Source of the DNA: Limnomonas spitsbergensis
Lineage: Eukaryota; Chlorophyta; Chlorophyceae; Chlamydomonadales
Direction: 5' to 3'
DNA length: 64,000 bases
NCBI GenBank assembly: GCA_037349105.1
Contig: JAYJMM010000124.1
Span: 5,192,001-5,256,000 of the forward strand
The notes below the pieces were generated by a model. That model was not told the DNA's origin. It did not search any database and was given only the letters and a program-made list of their open reading frames with translations. Both the position numbers and the translations under genes were made by a program. Shown piece after piece: positions 38,936-50,709 of the stretch (within the stretch, counting starts at the first letter, position 1; each line of letters begins with the position of its first letter).

Positions 38936-40987
38936 ATGGAACAATTCAAAGCAGAGATCCCCATCTCTAGTTCAATTCTCACAGGGATGCTCCCCGCTAC
39001 TCCTTTACGTACATTGCCACGTAGGCAGGGTCAAGCAAGGCAGGGGACCATTATTGAAGGTCCTGACGCCTGGTTTTCCAAAGAGTATCGCGATACAGAG
39101 AAGCACATCTTGCGACTGAGTGCCACAGACATCGAAGAACTTGACCATGCAGTGAAGTCAGTTGCTGCCAGCAGCATGGACATCAAGGTACATACCGGTA
39201 CCTAAGCCCTGTGCTCCCAGTCCTAGACATTACTACGTATCTGCATGCTTTGCTGCTCTCATTGGACCATGATGGGTCATGACCACTCCACATAAGCATT
39301 TTGGGCAATGCCTGGACCGAGCCTAGAGCCTCATCATCGCGAAGCTAACTTCAAAGCTAATATACAGCTGTCTTGCCCTGGCTTGACAGGACGCAAAATG
39401 CCAGGATTTTCCTCTGCCCACATTGGGTCCCAAGCTGAAGAGCATCCAGCAGGAGGTGTCTAGAGGACGTGGATTTGCCCTGCTGAAGGGCGTCCCAGTT
39501 GACCGTTACTCGAGGCAGGAGTCCCTCATAGCATACTGGCTCATCGGGCAGCACTGGGGCATGGTGAGTGTGAGAAGCAATGCGAAAAATGCCCAACTAC
39601 CACTGTCCTCACTTTGTTGCTAAATTCAAACTTCCTGCTCTCCGCTGTGATTGTCTCTCAGGCTGTCCCGCAGAACAAGAAGGGACACCTCATCGGCCAC
39701 ATCAAGGACATCGGCCATGACCCCAGCATGCCCGACACTCGCCTGTACGCAACAAACGTGGCGCAGCCCTGGCATAATGACGGCCCCGCCGACCTTGTGT
39801 GTGAGTCCTCTTTTTTTAAGCGTTTGTTTGACCGTCTTGCCTGTCCCTATGTGCCGTTCGCCTGCATCGCAAATGTCCACGGCGTCGCCTCTTCCTCATC
39901 AGCCATGCATTCTGCCCTGCCCCCAGCTCTTTTGTGCCTCAAGCCGGCCAAGGAGGGCGGAAGCTCGTCATGGGCCAGCTCTGTGACCGTGTACAACGAG
40001 ATGGTCCGTCGTGCTCCGGAGCTGGCAGCTATCATGTGCGACCCCGTCGCCTGGTTCTTTGACCGGAAGGGCGAGGTGCCTCCCGGGAAACTGGGCTTCT
40101 ACCCCATTCCCGTCTTCAACTTCTTCTCCGGCTACCTTTCCGTCAACTTCAGCGACAACTACTACTTCCTGTCACAGAGGCACGCAGAGGTGCCGCGCCT
40201 AACGGATCTACAGCTCCAAGCGATCAAACTGTTTAACGAGCTGGCGGCCAGCCCCGAGATCCGCATGGACTACATCCTGCAGCCTGGCGACGTACAGCTG
40301 CTGAGCAACCACACATGCCTGCACTTCAGAACTGGGTTTCAGGTGGGTACAGAGTGGATACATTGGAGGGCCATAGTCACGGTTTCAGTCGCAGGACTTT
40401 CAGGTCTTAGTTTCAAGACCTGCAAGTTCAAGTTTCAGGACTTGGGTTTCAGTTTCATGACTGGGTGTCAGGTGTGAAGAGTGTGGATCCCATGAACAGA
40501 TGGCAAAGGAACGCAACGATGACCTGCCCCAGTTGAGATTCTCTAATGGACTGGGCTACCAACCTCTAAAGGCACCAATACCGCATGCCTGCTTCCCAGT
40601 GAGGTTCACAGTGGGGTGTGCTTGTACTTTATACCTGGTTGTTGCTGAGTCACCCGCACTGTCTCTAACCTCTTATATTATGTTTCTTTCTTGCCCTCTT
40701 TCCTTGTAACTTTCGTTTTTCAACCTGACAGTTGGGCGCCCGCCCCGCCGAGCCTTTGAGCAGGGCTCGCAGGAGTAATGGCATTAACCTGTGACCTGCG
40801 ACCCTTCTCGCAGGACTTCGACAATGTTGACCAGAAGCGCCACTTGCTGCGACTGTGGCTCACGCCCGCTGAGGAGCGGCCGCTGCCTCACTTTTACGAG
40901 GACATGCAGGGGTCGGTTGAGGTTGGCACGCGAGGGGGGATACGGACGCCAGGCCAGGTGGAGAGCATCAGCCTAGAGGCGGAATGA
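38936..40987 (+). CDS. TauD/TfdA-type Fe(II)/2-oxoglutarate dioxygenase (clavaminate-synthase-like)
   Basis: Exons 38936-39187, 39390-39563, 39662-39800, 39927-40342, 40814-40987, GT-AG borders and continuous frame, 333 residues. Start at the first Met with a plausible N-terminus (MEQFKAEIPISS). Family features: FALLKGVPVDRYS near residue 105; iron-binding HxD in QPWHNDGPADL; LCLKPAKEGGSSSWASS; distal His in SNHTCLHFRTGF, followed by RHLLRLWLTP with the 2-oxoglutarate-binding Arg. Length matches fungal and plant TauD-like clavaminate-synthase-like proteins. The substrate cannot be inferred. The last intron contains a family B repeat and short copies of the exon 4 donor region. Confidence 0.88.
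40343..40480 (+). repeat. Ghost copies of the dioxygenase exon 4 donor edge
   Basis: The true edge ACTGGGTTTCAG|GTGGGTAC (40342) is followed by TTTCAGGACTT repeats and a decayed copy ACTGGGTGTCAG|GTGTGA near 40460-40475, followed like the original by AGAGTG. Confidence 0.5.
40728..40790 (+). repeat. Family B repeat just upstream of the last dioxygenase exon
   Basis: Pyrimidine-rich 40680-40725, then ACAGTTGGGCGCCCGCCCC, GCCGAGCC, CAGGGCTCGCAGGAGTAATG and CATTAAC. It ends about 20 bp before the acceptor of the terminal exon, so the intron 3' end is largely made of this repeat. Confidence 0.7.
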
Positions 40988-42200
40988 GGCTGTGTAGCAG
41001 CACTGTGCTCTTTTACAGTATTATTAGTTTTTTGTACGTAAAAATATTAACTTATGCGCAATTTTCGTCATAATTTGACCTCCGTACCTATCACCAGTAT
41101 GGCAGCATCAGATCATCAGAATGGACATCTGCTTTCCGAATTGTTTTCATGTCGTATGACTACACTGTATTTAGTAATAGTTTGTGCCGGCACTTTGGTC
41201 GGTTGAACATATGACATGACTGAAATGGGTTGGCAGCTTATTGCTGACTATCTACCAAACTTCGATATTGTTACAATGTTTTATATCGAGCATATGTATC
41301 GCTACGACTGGTGTACCTACGCACCTAAATTAAGGCAATGCGGAGGAGTGTTCACGACCCGCAGAGTCCAATATTCTGGAGAGGCAGCCTTTTGATAATT
41401 CTCTTTACGTCAAATTTGGTTGCCATAAACATCAGAACCACTGAACCACTCATTGCAGCCTTTCATGGAACAGGGTCCTAGACAGGGGAGAGGCAGAAGA
41501 TTGGTTGGCGCTGCTGCAGTGCTACACTGTGCTGTTGGTTTAAGCCATAATTATATACTATGGACGGAGAACTGTGGGTGTTCTCTCCTCTCGATCTCTT
41601 CCCTGATAATGCAAGGTCTCGCTTTCAAAGCTTTGGGATACAGTGACACACCTCCCGGAGAGGTGGAAGACCTGAAAATACTGCAGCTGTACATACTTAC
41701 ATGTGCAATCTTTGTTTGTGAATAACGGTAAATAGGAATCATGGATACAAAAGGACAGCATGTACCGATATTTCAAATTCTGCTGTATGTTATTCTCAAC
41801 AGGGGCCTAGAGTAGAGCTTGGGCGACCAGGTCTGTAACACCGCCGTAATTAATACCCCTGGTGCTGATCACAAGATCTTGTCAGATCCTCATGTTCCGA
41901 GTTAAGTCATCGACACTGGTGGGAAAGATGCAGCCAGACCTTGCTTCCTCCTTTATCAGGCCGCCAGCACCCCATACACAGCAATGGTGCACGATTTATC
42001 TCGTCACAACCGCCATAGGGAGCAACCGAATTCATTTTGGCATATGGGACCGAAACAGACTGGAGGGGTGCAATAAAAAGTTTCATTTCTAGAAATGAGC
42101 ACGCCTGAAATGGAACAGTGAAAGATGCCGGTTTTACAGAACACCTCTGCATGCAGTTCGGTTTTCGAACGGCATTCCTGTGCCGCGTTCGCACTCCAGC
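40988..42200. other. Intergenic region between convergent genes
   Basis: AT-rich, no frame with recognisable similarity; the 90-codon plus-strand frame at 41453-41725 has no supporting feature. Contains the 3' ends of the dioxygenase (plus) and reductase (minus) genes. TGTAA on the minus strand at 42134-42138, about 65 nt past the reductase stop, fits the chlorophyte poly(A) signal. Confidence 0.5.
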
Positions 42201-45170
42201 TCAAGCCTTGCTGAGGACTGGAGAGGCATAGCCCAGAGCTATGAGAGAATCCGCCATGTCCGAGATCGTCTTGGCAATGGGAGTGATCTCCAGATGCAGA
42301 TCCTTTTGAGCCTGTGGGCAGCAGTAAGAAGCAAGTGCAGAGGATGAAACAATATGTGCTGCCCCTCAGGGCTTGCCAGCGTATTTCCAAATCTAGCGGG
42401 TATCGAGAAGAAAAGCAGGTGAAGCCTTGGACGCATGCCAGGGCTGGGATGTCATCAAGGCAAACAGGAAGATCTGATCCAATTGGGTCAGATCTGGTTG
42501 GACTGACAGATCTGGTCAGTCCAACCAGATCTGACCCAATTGGAGGTCAGTGTTCATATTTTGTGACTCAGCTACATGTGAGCTACATGCCCACCTCCGG
42601 CCAGAGGACCAAGTCCAGGTGTAAACAGCCTGCCCGTTTAAGCTTCTGGCCATAGTACGATCCAGGTTTGGTTCCGATCAGGCCCTTGGCGGCCGCACAA
42701 GGCAGCTTGCCAGTGGTACCTCCATAGCCAGAAAACTAAAGACTGTTCTGCCCAAGAGTAGGCCAAGGGGCCTGTCACTTGGGGGGTCGGACGAGTCCCC
42801 CGACAACGGCAGTCGACCCTTGGGATGGGGTCTTTCCGCGCAAAAATTACACATTGGTCTGCCCTAGAGTAGCCCTTGGACAGCGCACCTTGGTGTTGTC
42901 GATGTTGCTCTTGGTGGGCGAGACCTTCCCATCCGGGATGGCAAGCCCTGCCAGGTGAGCCTGCACGTGTCACATACACAACAGTTTCAGAGAAACAAGC
43001 TCGGGCAAGTGAGCCCGCAGGCGTTGTTTAGAAGACAGAAATTCCAATGGAGCATACTGGGGCCACTGCAAAACACAGGAAGGACAGTACCGTTTCAAAG
43101 CACGAAGTCTATGGATATTTTCGTAATCAGACGCATCACTTCGTCAACAACAACCAGCTCCAGCATCTATATTCTTGGAAGGTCCTTGGAGCTGTTGGCC
43201 CAGGTCCCTCCTGGCTGCCCCCCAAAGAGGGATACAACGCCAAGCTCAGGCCAAAAACCGCTTAGCTGGGAGCCTCACCTTCAAGATATCTGTGACATTA
43301 CGCCCATTAAGCGTGGTGGCTTGGCTGACGATGTAACGGCCCTCTGAGCTGGGGGCCAGCGCTGCCAGGATGTGCGCATTCGCCACGTCGCGGACGTCGC
43401 AGAAGTTCCAGTCCCCCTCTGGCAACGCACCAGCTGGCGCCTCCAGGAAGTTCTGCATCAGTGCCCATGAATATCCAAGGCTTTAAATGCAGCCACAATC
43501 CAGCTTCATCACGGCCTACAGCTGGGGTGCCTAGTGCGGCAAGCCCTGCTAGATGGACCACTGGCTTAAGGCCGCTCAATGTTTGGTCCCATGCATCAAA
43601 TATGATGCTCTGTTGGACTGTAAAAACTTCACAAAACGTAACAATGTTCGGTCCCAAGCGGCCCAGTGATAGCTCCCAATCCGCCTGCCAGATGCGGTCA
43701 TCTGAACCATTAGCCTGGGTAGGATCAGGACTGAAGGCAGCACAGTGACTTGCTGAGCGAAGGAGCCCAACTAAACTTTTCACCCTGAACCCCACTAAGG
43801 AACAGGCGACTCGATTATGCAGGTCATGCATGTGGATACTGCGAGGCACTGAAATGGGCATGGTCAGCCCCCACCTGCGTCGCACCTAGAGCATATTTTA
43901 GCAAACTTCAGCAACATTTAAGCTTCAATACAGCCAACCACCAGGTGACCTGATGCATCAAATCTGTCTACTAGGACCACTGGCCGTGGGCTGGTCCCCT
44001 CAGCACAGTGGTGCCTTTCCCAGCGGCCCCCCTTAGGTGGTCTGGTGCTCAAACCAAACATTGACAGCACCCAGACTTGCCTTCATAAAGCCAGCAGAGG
44101 TGCTTGTCTCCACTGCTGCCCGGGTCAGCACTGGACCCATGACGAACTCGGGGAGGATGGTGACCAGGGGCAGGCCGTGCTCCTTGGCCAGCGACCAGGC
44201 CTCCTTCTCTGCCAGCACCTTGCTGACCCAGTAGCCCTCAGGTGGCGAACCCTCTAGCTGCGTCTCGGACACCTCGTTGAAGTCCTCCTCGCTCCACATG
44301 CCGTCCGATCTCTTCGGGATCTGCTTCTGGTGGCAGTCGTGCACGGCTGTACGAGCGGGGGGGGCATTCCCGTATCAGTGGATTACGAGGTGCAAGTCAG
44401 TTCACACACACAGAACCTCAGCGTTCTACCTTTGTCCAAACAGTAAGTTGCAGGCATTGGGTCCAATTTTTTAGCCTCTGTTTCTATCCCCGATTGGCTT
44501 CAGGGCCCATCCAACCTGCGACTGACGATGTCAGCACAATTTTCTTGATTGTGCTCTTGTGCTTAGCAGCAGCCAGCATCACATTCCTAGTCCCATTCAC
44601 AGCTGGGTCAATCAACTGCGCACAGACAATGTTGAACACGGTCAAAAGATATTTGAGCTTGCAAACCCAAGCGATCGGCCAATGCATAGCAGAATTGAGG
44701 CGTCCCAGATCTTAACCACACACTTAAGACATTCGGTCAGGCATGCTAGTTTCAAGTGGGGCAAAATAACAGAAACAGACCTGCCCCTGACCTGTTTTTG
44801 TTGATCCTCCACGATGATTGTGAACGGACTGGCCACATGGAACACGTACGAGGCCCCCTCCATTGCCCTGTCAAATGAGCCCGGCTGCAACAGATCTGCC
44901 TCCACAAGTGAGACCACCCCTTCAGGACATGCCTCCTTCAGCATGGACAGTAGCTGAGTGGACCTATCACTGCCAATGCTGCGGACTGTGCCCCTGACAT
45001 GCAAGCCCCGTTTCAGGGATTGCAGGCAGACCTCGGCACCCACGTAGCCAGTGCATCCTACGTGTACGGATCGGTGGTGCTCATGCAAAGGGAATGCGTC
45101 ACCGGTGTTAAGCTAATAGCATACAACTTGGACGGTCCTTACCGGTGACGACAGCAAGATCGGCTGGCAT
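42201..45170 (-). CDS. Extended SDR: dihydroflavonol/cinnamoyl-CoA-reductase-like NAD(P)H reductase
   Basis: Exons (minus) 45170-45143, 45057-44792, 44615-44516, 44346-44081, 43452-43279, 42960-42889, 42311-42201; 1017 nt, 338 residues, frame continuous. Motifs: NAD(P)-binding TGCTGYVGAEV split by intron 1; DPAVNGTRNVMLAA; IKKIVLTSSVA; catalytic YWVSKVLAEKEAW (YxxxK); NFCDVRDVANAHILA; C-terminal MADSLIALG. This is the DFR/CCR/anthocyanidin-reductase superfamily; green algal members act on unknown aldehydes or ketones. Intron 4 uses a GC donor (AAG|GCAAGT at 44081/44080). The last intron has a perfect 29-bp hairpin. Divergent from the ketopantoate reductase gene, 313 bp between start codons. 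Confidence 0.9.
42479..42543. other. Perfect 29-bp-stem hairpin in the last reductase intron
   Basis: Positions 42479-42507 pair exactly with 42515-42543 across the loop AGATCTG. Stem ends CCAATTGGGTCAGATC and GATCTGACCCAATTGG. AGATCTG also occurs inside the stem, so the palindrome is itself built from smaller repeats. No coding role. Confidence 0.85.
42555..42725 (+). repeat. Family A repeat in the reductase intron
   Basis: ACTCAGCTACATGTGAGCTA, CCTCCGGCCAGAGG, ATCCAGGTTTGGTTCCGATC, CTTGGCGGCCGC. Antisense to the host gene. Confidence 0.65.
43483..43640 (+). repeat. Family A repeat in the GC-AG intron of the reductase
   Basis: AGCCACAATCCAGCTTCATC, ACGGCCTACAGCTG, GCGGCAAGCCCTGCTAG, CAATGTTTGGTCCCATGC. 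A degraded second copy lies at 43915-44035. Confidence 0.65.
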
Positions 45171-45483
45171 GTTTGTATCGAGGACTTCAGAGGTTCGAAT
45201 AGCAAGAGATGTGAGGAGAGTGGGCGAGGCTTGATTGCTTATTTCAATGTTTGCTTAAGTGTAAAGCAAGAGTAAGAATCATATATGCAAGATTCGCGTA
45301 ATGTGCGTTGTGTATCGGGTTTCGATCTTGTACATCAGCTTACGCCTTCACAGTCTACTTGGATACTTCAGGATCGGAGCTGCCCAGAATCTACCCGAAC
45401 AGATTACTCCATTACTCATGCAAAACTTGACCCTGAAATCAACCGTAGCAGCTAACCACAAGGCGAGGCATCTCGTATCTAGA
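45171..45483. promoter_or_regulatory. Shared divergent promoter region of the reductase and ketopantoate reductase genes
   Basis: 313 bp between the two chosen start codons. No TATA box or known element recognised. Two further in-frame Met codons for the plus gene lie inside it (45301, 45418), so part may be 5' UTR or a targeting peptide. Confidence 0.4.
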
Positions 45484-48400
45484 ATGGCACTGTCACCCTG
45501 TGTGCACGTGCTGGGTGCAGGATCCATCGGCCTTCTCGTTGCATGGCACCTGCGCCACGCCCATGTGCCGGTCACCCTGTTGGCCTCCAGCGCAGAGACA
45601 GCCGATCGCATGCGTGCGGCCGGAAGTAAAGTCACGCTGGAGTACACTGGACTGCAAGACTCATGTCTGCCCATGTGGCGAGCTGCCCTTGGGGCCCAAG
45701 CCCAAGCACCGCGCACGTACCCCCTTGACATTGCATTCTACGGGCCCCATAGCCCTCTCGGCCATGAAGGGCCCTTGCCGGCACCAGAGGGGTGCGTCAA
45801 TGATGGTGGTACCACCCCTATCTGCCAGCTGGTGGTTGCAACAAAAGCGGTTGATGCGGCACACGCGTTGCTGTCGGTGCGGGCCAGGCTTGCACCCACA
45901 TGCCAGATCCTGCTTCTCCAGAACGGCATCATGGGCGTTTACCAGCAGGTCCAGCAGCAGGTGCGCCCAGCTGCAAGCTAGAGCCCCATGGCAAGCATGC
46001 GTTTTCATGTGTGTTGACCTGGCGTGCGTCAAATCTTCTTCGGGGTGCCACCGAACGGCCACCAAAGGGCCAATTGGGACCCAAGCTTGACCGGCTTATG
46101 GCTGGTGGCCCACACAGTAGGGCTTGCTGCACCAGGCCCCTCAGCAAGTGCTGAAATATAGCTGAGATGTGCCAAACTAATCAGTGATGCACATTGGATC
46201 ATGTCAGTCACGGCTCCTGGCCCCAGGATCAACACAATTCTCATCACCGTGCTTGCCAGCTGCATCGCGATTTCGCACCATGTGTCCCGCATGAGGCCCA
46301 TGGAAACGTCAAGCAACATCTTTTTCCCGAGCCTCTTAGTCCAGGCAGGGACTGGTCTGCTATGACTCATGACTCTGTACCAACTTCCCCCGCTTTCTTT
46401 TCCTTCCTGTTTCCCTCGGTTTTGCACTGCCGTGCCCTTTGGAAGAAAGCTGTTGGTTGTTAGATGCATGGACCCTGAGCGCAGGTGCTGTCTTCCAGCC
46501 CTGCAACAGCGGGTATATCACTCACTGTGGGAACCATCACGCACGGTGCCTTCCGCACGGGGGCTCCGGGTGCCTGCCATGTGGTGCATTCGGGCATGGG
46601 CTCCTTGAAGCTAGCCGAGGTGGACGCCAGCTTACCGGACCTAATGCACGCGGGCCATCAGCGCATGTGGGAGCAGGGGCGGGCACGGGCAGCACTTTCC
46701 GAGGAGGAGGGCTTGTCACAACACTGCGATCTGGACGGCACTAGCGAGCGCAGTCAAGGCAGGAGCGGCAGCCTCCTCCAGCTGTTGTTGGACACCCCAG
46801 GGCTGGCGGCTGAGCCCATCGACAGTCACCGTTCGCTTCTACAGCAGGTATGGGCGAAGCAATGAAAGGAAGTTAAGGACATTCTATAGCAACACAAATG
46901 ATTCAAAGTGGACACGCTGCTGAGGCTCCATCCGCTGCATTGTGGAGTTCGCCTCCAGCTCGGATATCACTCATGAACATGAGGCCTGGAAGGTTCTCAA
47001 ACTCTTCAGGTAGTTCCTCATACACCCTTATTGGCTACAATAGCTTGTGCGCTTATGCCACAATGACATGCGACAAATGAGGGTGCCTTTCCTATTATAC
47101 GAGGGTGTCCTTTGGCCCAAGGCCCCATGCACAAACCTCTATGCTGATTGGGCTTGTGCCTGTTGGCTGGCCAATATTTGTCCCCAATCGGGCCTTCGGC
47201 TGTCGTGTGGCGGCCCGTCAAAGTTGGACTCAAAGATGGAAGAAATAATACCTGGATGCAATCTGGACCTGCATGTAGGTCCACCGTAAGCTTGCCGTGA
47301 ACTGTGCCGTGAACCCTGGTACCGCACTGCTGGGCTGCCTCAACCATGAGTACTCTGACAGCGAGTGGGGCGGGCGGGTGGTGCTGGGTGTGTGTGAGGA
47401 GATGGTGGAGCTGTACGGCGGGGCGCTGCTGGGTGTGGACTCGGCCAGGGAGCTGGCTGACATGGTGCTGAGGGTGAGCATAAGGGTTTGCAGGTTTGAG
47501 GGTTTAGGGTTTAGGGGCTGCATAAAAAAATGTGATATGTTGGTTGGTTTGGTAGATCTGTAGATCTGTTGAGGACGCCAAGCATTTGAACGCACTCCAT
47601 GAAGTATCGCACCATATACCTTCTTTGGGTGGCTGCCAGGTGGCTACCACTGCGCTGCCAGGTGGCTGCTAGGTGGCTACCACTGCGCTGATGGGGACCA
47701 AACCTTGACCAGCCTGCTGCAGCGGGTGGCCTAAGCAAAAGGGCTTGCTGCACTAGAACCTGTCGGCCACAGGCCGTGATGTAGCTTAATTGTAGCTGAA
47801 GCACTGTAAATTAGACATTGCCATGAAAGCAGCCGCATGCCGTGATATAGCTGAACTGTAGCTGAAGCACTGTAAGTTAGACAGGGCTATGAAAGCAGCC
47901 GCAGGCCGTGATGTAGCTAAATTGTAGCTGAAGCGCCGGAAGTTAGACATTGCCATGAAAGCAGCCGCATGCCGTGATATAGCTGAACTGTAGCTGAAGC
48001 ACTGTAAGTTAGACAGTGCTACGAAAGCAGCCGCAGGCCGTGATGTAGCTTAATTGTAGCTGAGGCGCCGGAAGTTAGACATTGCCATGAAAGCAGCCGC
48101 ATGCCGTGATATAGCTGAACTGTAGCTGAAGCACTGAAAGTTAGACAGGGCTATGAAAGCAGCCGCAGGCCGTGATGTAGCTAAATTTTAGCTGAAGCGC
48201 CGGAAGTTAGACATTGCCATGAAAGCAGCCGCATGCCGTGATATAGCTGAACTGTAGCTGAAGCACTGAAAGTTAGACAGGGCTATGAAAGCAGCCGCAG
48301 GCCGTGATGTAGCTAAATTTTAGCTGAAGCGCCGGAAGTTAGACATTGCCATGAAAGCAGCCGCATGCCGTGATATAGCTGAACTGTAGCTGAAGCACTG

Positions 48401-50063
48401 TAAGTTAGACAGGGCTATGAAAGCAGCCGCAGGCCGTGATGTAGCTAAATTGTAGCTGAAGCGCCGGAAGTTAGACATTGCCATGAAAGCAGCCGCATGC
48501 CGTGATATAGCTGAACTGTAGCTGAAGCACTGTAAGTTAGACAGGGCTATGAAAGCAGCCGCAGGCCGTGATGTAGCTAAATTTTAGCTGAAGCGCCGGA
48601 AGTTAGACATTGCCATGAAAGCAGCCGCATGCCGTGATATAGCTGAACTGTAGCTGAAGCACTGTAAGTTAGACAGTGCTACGAAAGCAGCCGCAGGCCG
48701 TAATGTAGCTTAATTGTAGCTGAAGCGCCGGAAGTTAGGCATTGCCATGAAAGCAGCCGCATGCCGTGATATAGCTGAACTGTAGCTGAAGCACTGTAAG
48801 TTAGACAGGGCTATGAAAGCAGCCGCAGGCCGTGATGTAGCTTAATTGTAGCTGAAGCGCCGGAAGTATGACAGTGCCATGAAAGCAGTATTTTGATTGA
48901 GACTGAAGGGGCGATCGAAGCCAGATTTTGCTCCTGGCATTGTGGGATGCTGGCTGAACTGAAATGGCATGTACTGCTGCAATGATAACAAATTGGCATG
49001 TACTGCTACTACAACAATTCATTGACATGTACTGCTGTAACAAGTACCGATTGACGTGTACTGCTGCAACAACAACTGATTGGCGAGTACTGCGGTAATG
49101 ACTTTGCAGGTGGCAACAAGCACAGGCAAAAACAAGAACTCAATGCTCCAGGATGTGCAGGCGTGCAGGTGGGGCTCTGCACACTTGGTATTCTGTACCA
49201 TACCGGTAGCTGGGAAAGAGCAGCTCGAGCAGTCAGCTCTTTCGAGGGCAGCTTGACGGATGAGTCCCTAGAGAGTAGAGACTATGGGTAGCCAGGCTGT
49301 GAAAATTGACAAACTTCTTGAAAAATTGTCGACACAAAAAGGCTTAAGCTTCCTGAAAACATGTTCAACACAAAACTGATTTGACTCCCCAAAAACAATT
49401 TCACCATCAAAACCCCTGGAAACTGTTCAAATTTCTGAACACATTGTTGACTCCAAAACTCACATGCAACCTTTCTGAAGCAAGGTTTACAGTCATGACA
49501 GTCTTACCGTCATTGCCTCCATTAACCCCGGTTGGGGGTCGCTCATGCTAAAGACAGTTCAGGAATGCGAGGGCACAGTTCGGAGGGAACGGTCTTTGCG
49601 GGTCCAGTATTCAAGCTCTGAGTTCTTCATGATGCTTTATGTTATTCATACTATTCAGTGCCCCCCCGCAACGAATACGGCCAGGATGACTCATGGCCCG
49701 AAAATGGGGACCAGGGCCCCCTATTTCTGCGCTTGTCGTGCAGGATCCCGCTGGAATCCCAACGAGGTTCGCTCAAAAGTGACGTCGATGCCTGAGCCCC
49801 TTCTGATAATTATACTTAATTGTAAGGGCGGGCTGAACCTGCCCTGGGTGCCTGCAATGCATGGTGCTATGAGAACCAGATTTGACTGTCAACTGATCCC
49901 CATTATTTGAATCTCCCCCTGTGCTTTGGCTTCTGGCAGGCCCACTGAGGTCGACTTCTTGAACGGCTACGTGGCCCTGTGGGCAGAGCGCCAGGGCAGG
50001 CGCGCACCAGTCAACACCATGCTCCATGCTTTGATGAAAGCCAGGGAAGGCATGTATACATAA
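45484..50063 (+). CDS. Ketopantoate reductase (2-dehydropantoate 2-reductase, ApbA/PanE family)
   Basis: Reduces ketopantoate to pantoate with NADPH, the second step of pantothenate/CoA synthesis. Exons 45484-45960, 46485-46847, 47279-47473, 49110-49168, 49940-50063; 405 residues. Rossmann motif HVLGAGSIGLLVAWHL at the N-terminus; QLVVATKAVDAAHAL; ILLLQNGIMG; VGTITHGAFRT; HVVHSGMGSLKL; catalytic-Lys region VHRKLAVNCAVNPGTALLGC; NSMLQDVQACRPTEVDFLNGY, split over the last intron as in family members. Longer than bacterial PanE (about 300) because of inserts in exon 1 and the end of exon 2. Start chosen for Kozak context (AGAATGG) and domain position; in-frame Mets at 45301 and 45418 would add up to 61 residues, possibly a targeting sequence. 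TGTAA at 50074 may be the poly(A) signal. Confidence 0.88.
46035..46170 (-). repeat. Family A repeat in ketopantoate reductase intron 1
   Basis: Plus-strand view: CGGCCACCAAAGGGCCAATT, CCAAGCTTGACCGGC, TAGGGCTTGCTGCACCAGGC, AATATAGCTGAGATG, the complement of the family A direction. Confidence 0.65.
47620..48890. repeat. Family A repeat running into a 66-bp array (about 17 monomers, 132-bp dimers) in ketopantoate reductase intron 3
   Basis: 47620-47800 is a family A copy (minus). From about 47765 its end (GGCCGTGATGTAGCT, then TTGTAGCTGAAGC) is repeated to 48890. Monomers alternate between a GCATGCCGTGATATAGCTG form with ACTGTAAGTTAGACAG and a GCAGGCCGTGATGTAGCTA form with GCCGGAAGTTAGACATTG. 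Marker positions 47835 and 47967 give a 132-bp dimer. The whole array lies between exons 3 and 4. Confidence 0.9.
48965..49090. repeat. About 29-bp repeat TTGGCATGTACTGCTGCAACAA, 4-5 copies
   Basis: GGCATGTACTGCTGCAA-like units with TGAT/CATT linkers, directly before the acceptor of ketopantoate reductase exon 4. Confidence 0.7.
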
Positions 50064-50709
50064 CTGGTGTTCATGTAAGGTATTGTACTTGGAGGCCAAT
50101 ATTTGTCAGCTAGGTCGATTAATTTACTTGAATGTTGAGGCAGAGTTGTCCATCATACATGCCTAGATAATACAAGGACTGCGATGATTCACTGCAGTAT
50201 ATTTAGGCTGGTTAGGGGCTGTTAAATGAAGATTTCCGCCATAGTAGAAGGGCAGCAGGATTTATGCCTTGGACGTAGTGCTGTCCATACCGGTTAGCAG
50301 GGATCAAAGATGTAACGTCATTGACCAGTCATGTGATCATGCAATGGCAGCAGTACCTATGCTCGGATTGGATTGAGGAAGGAATGTTGTCCAACTGTCC
50401 TTGACATACCGATACTTGGACATCCACCTGCCACTCTTACAGTGCTATGTGTTCCTTATATGGTTCTCTTATGCCCTGCCTCTATCAACCTTGAGATATG
50501 GAGCGCTTACAGCAAGTGTGAGTATGGGTGCGAAGAGTGACAACGCTTGCGACCCCACCCACCCCTAGGGTTTGCTAAGTTAGTTCGACGCTTGTGCCTT
50601 GGGCACCCGCACCCGTGTGTCTTAGGAATGCAGTATCAGACTACGATCAGGAATTGACGGTATGCGCCAGTTCAATATGAATCAACTTGGAACACCAAAC
50701 TCCCGCGCG
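50064..50709. promoter_or_regulatory. Intergenic/upstream region of the PSP-GPDH gene
   Basis: No coding signal. A partial family B fragment (GATGTAACGTCATTGAC) lies at 50308-50326. An upstream in-frame Met at 50662 is possible. No core promoter motif could be assigned. Confidence 0.4.

Noticed and set aside
41453..41725. Possible 90-residue gene
   Set aside because: No family similarity, no splice context and no upstream or downstream signal beyond chance.
47765..48890. CRISPR-like or tRNA/rRNA array
   Set aside because: Alternating 66-bp monomers with no unique spacers; derived from the adjacent dispersed repeat.
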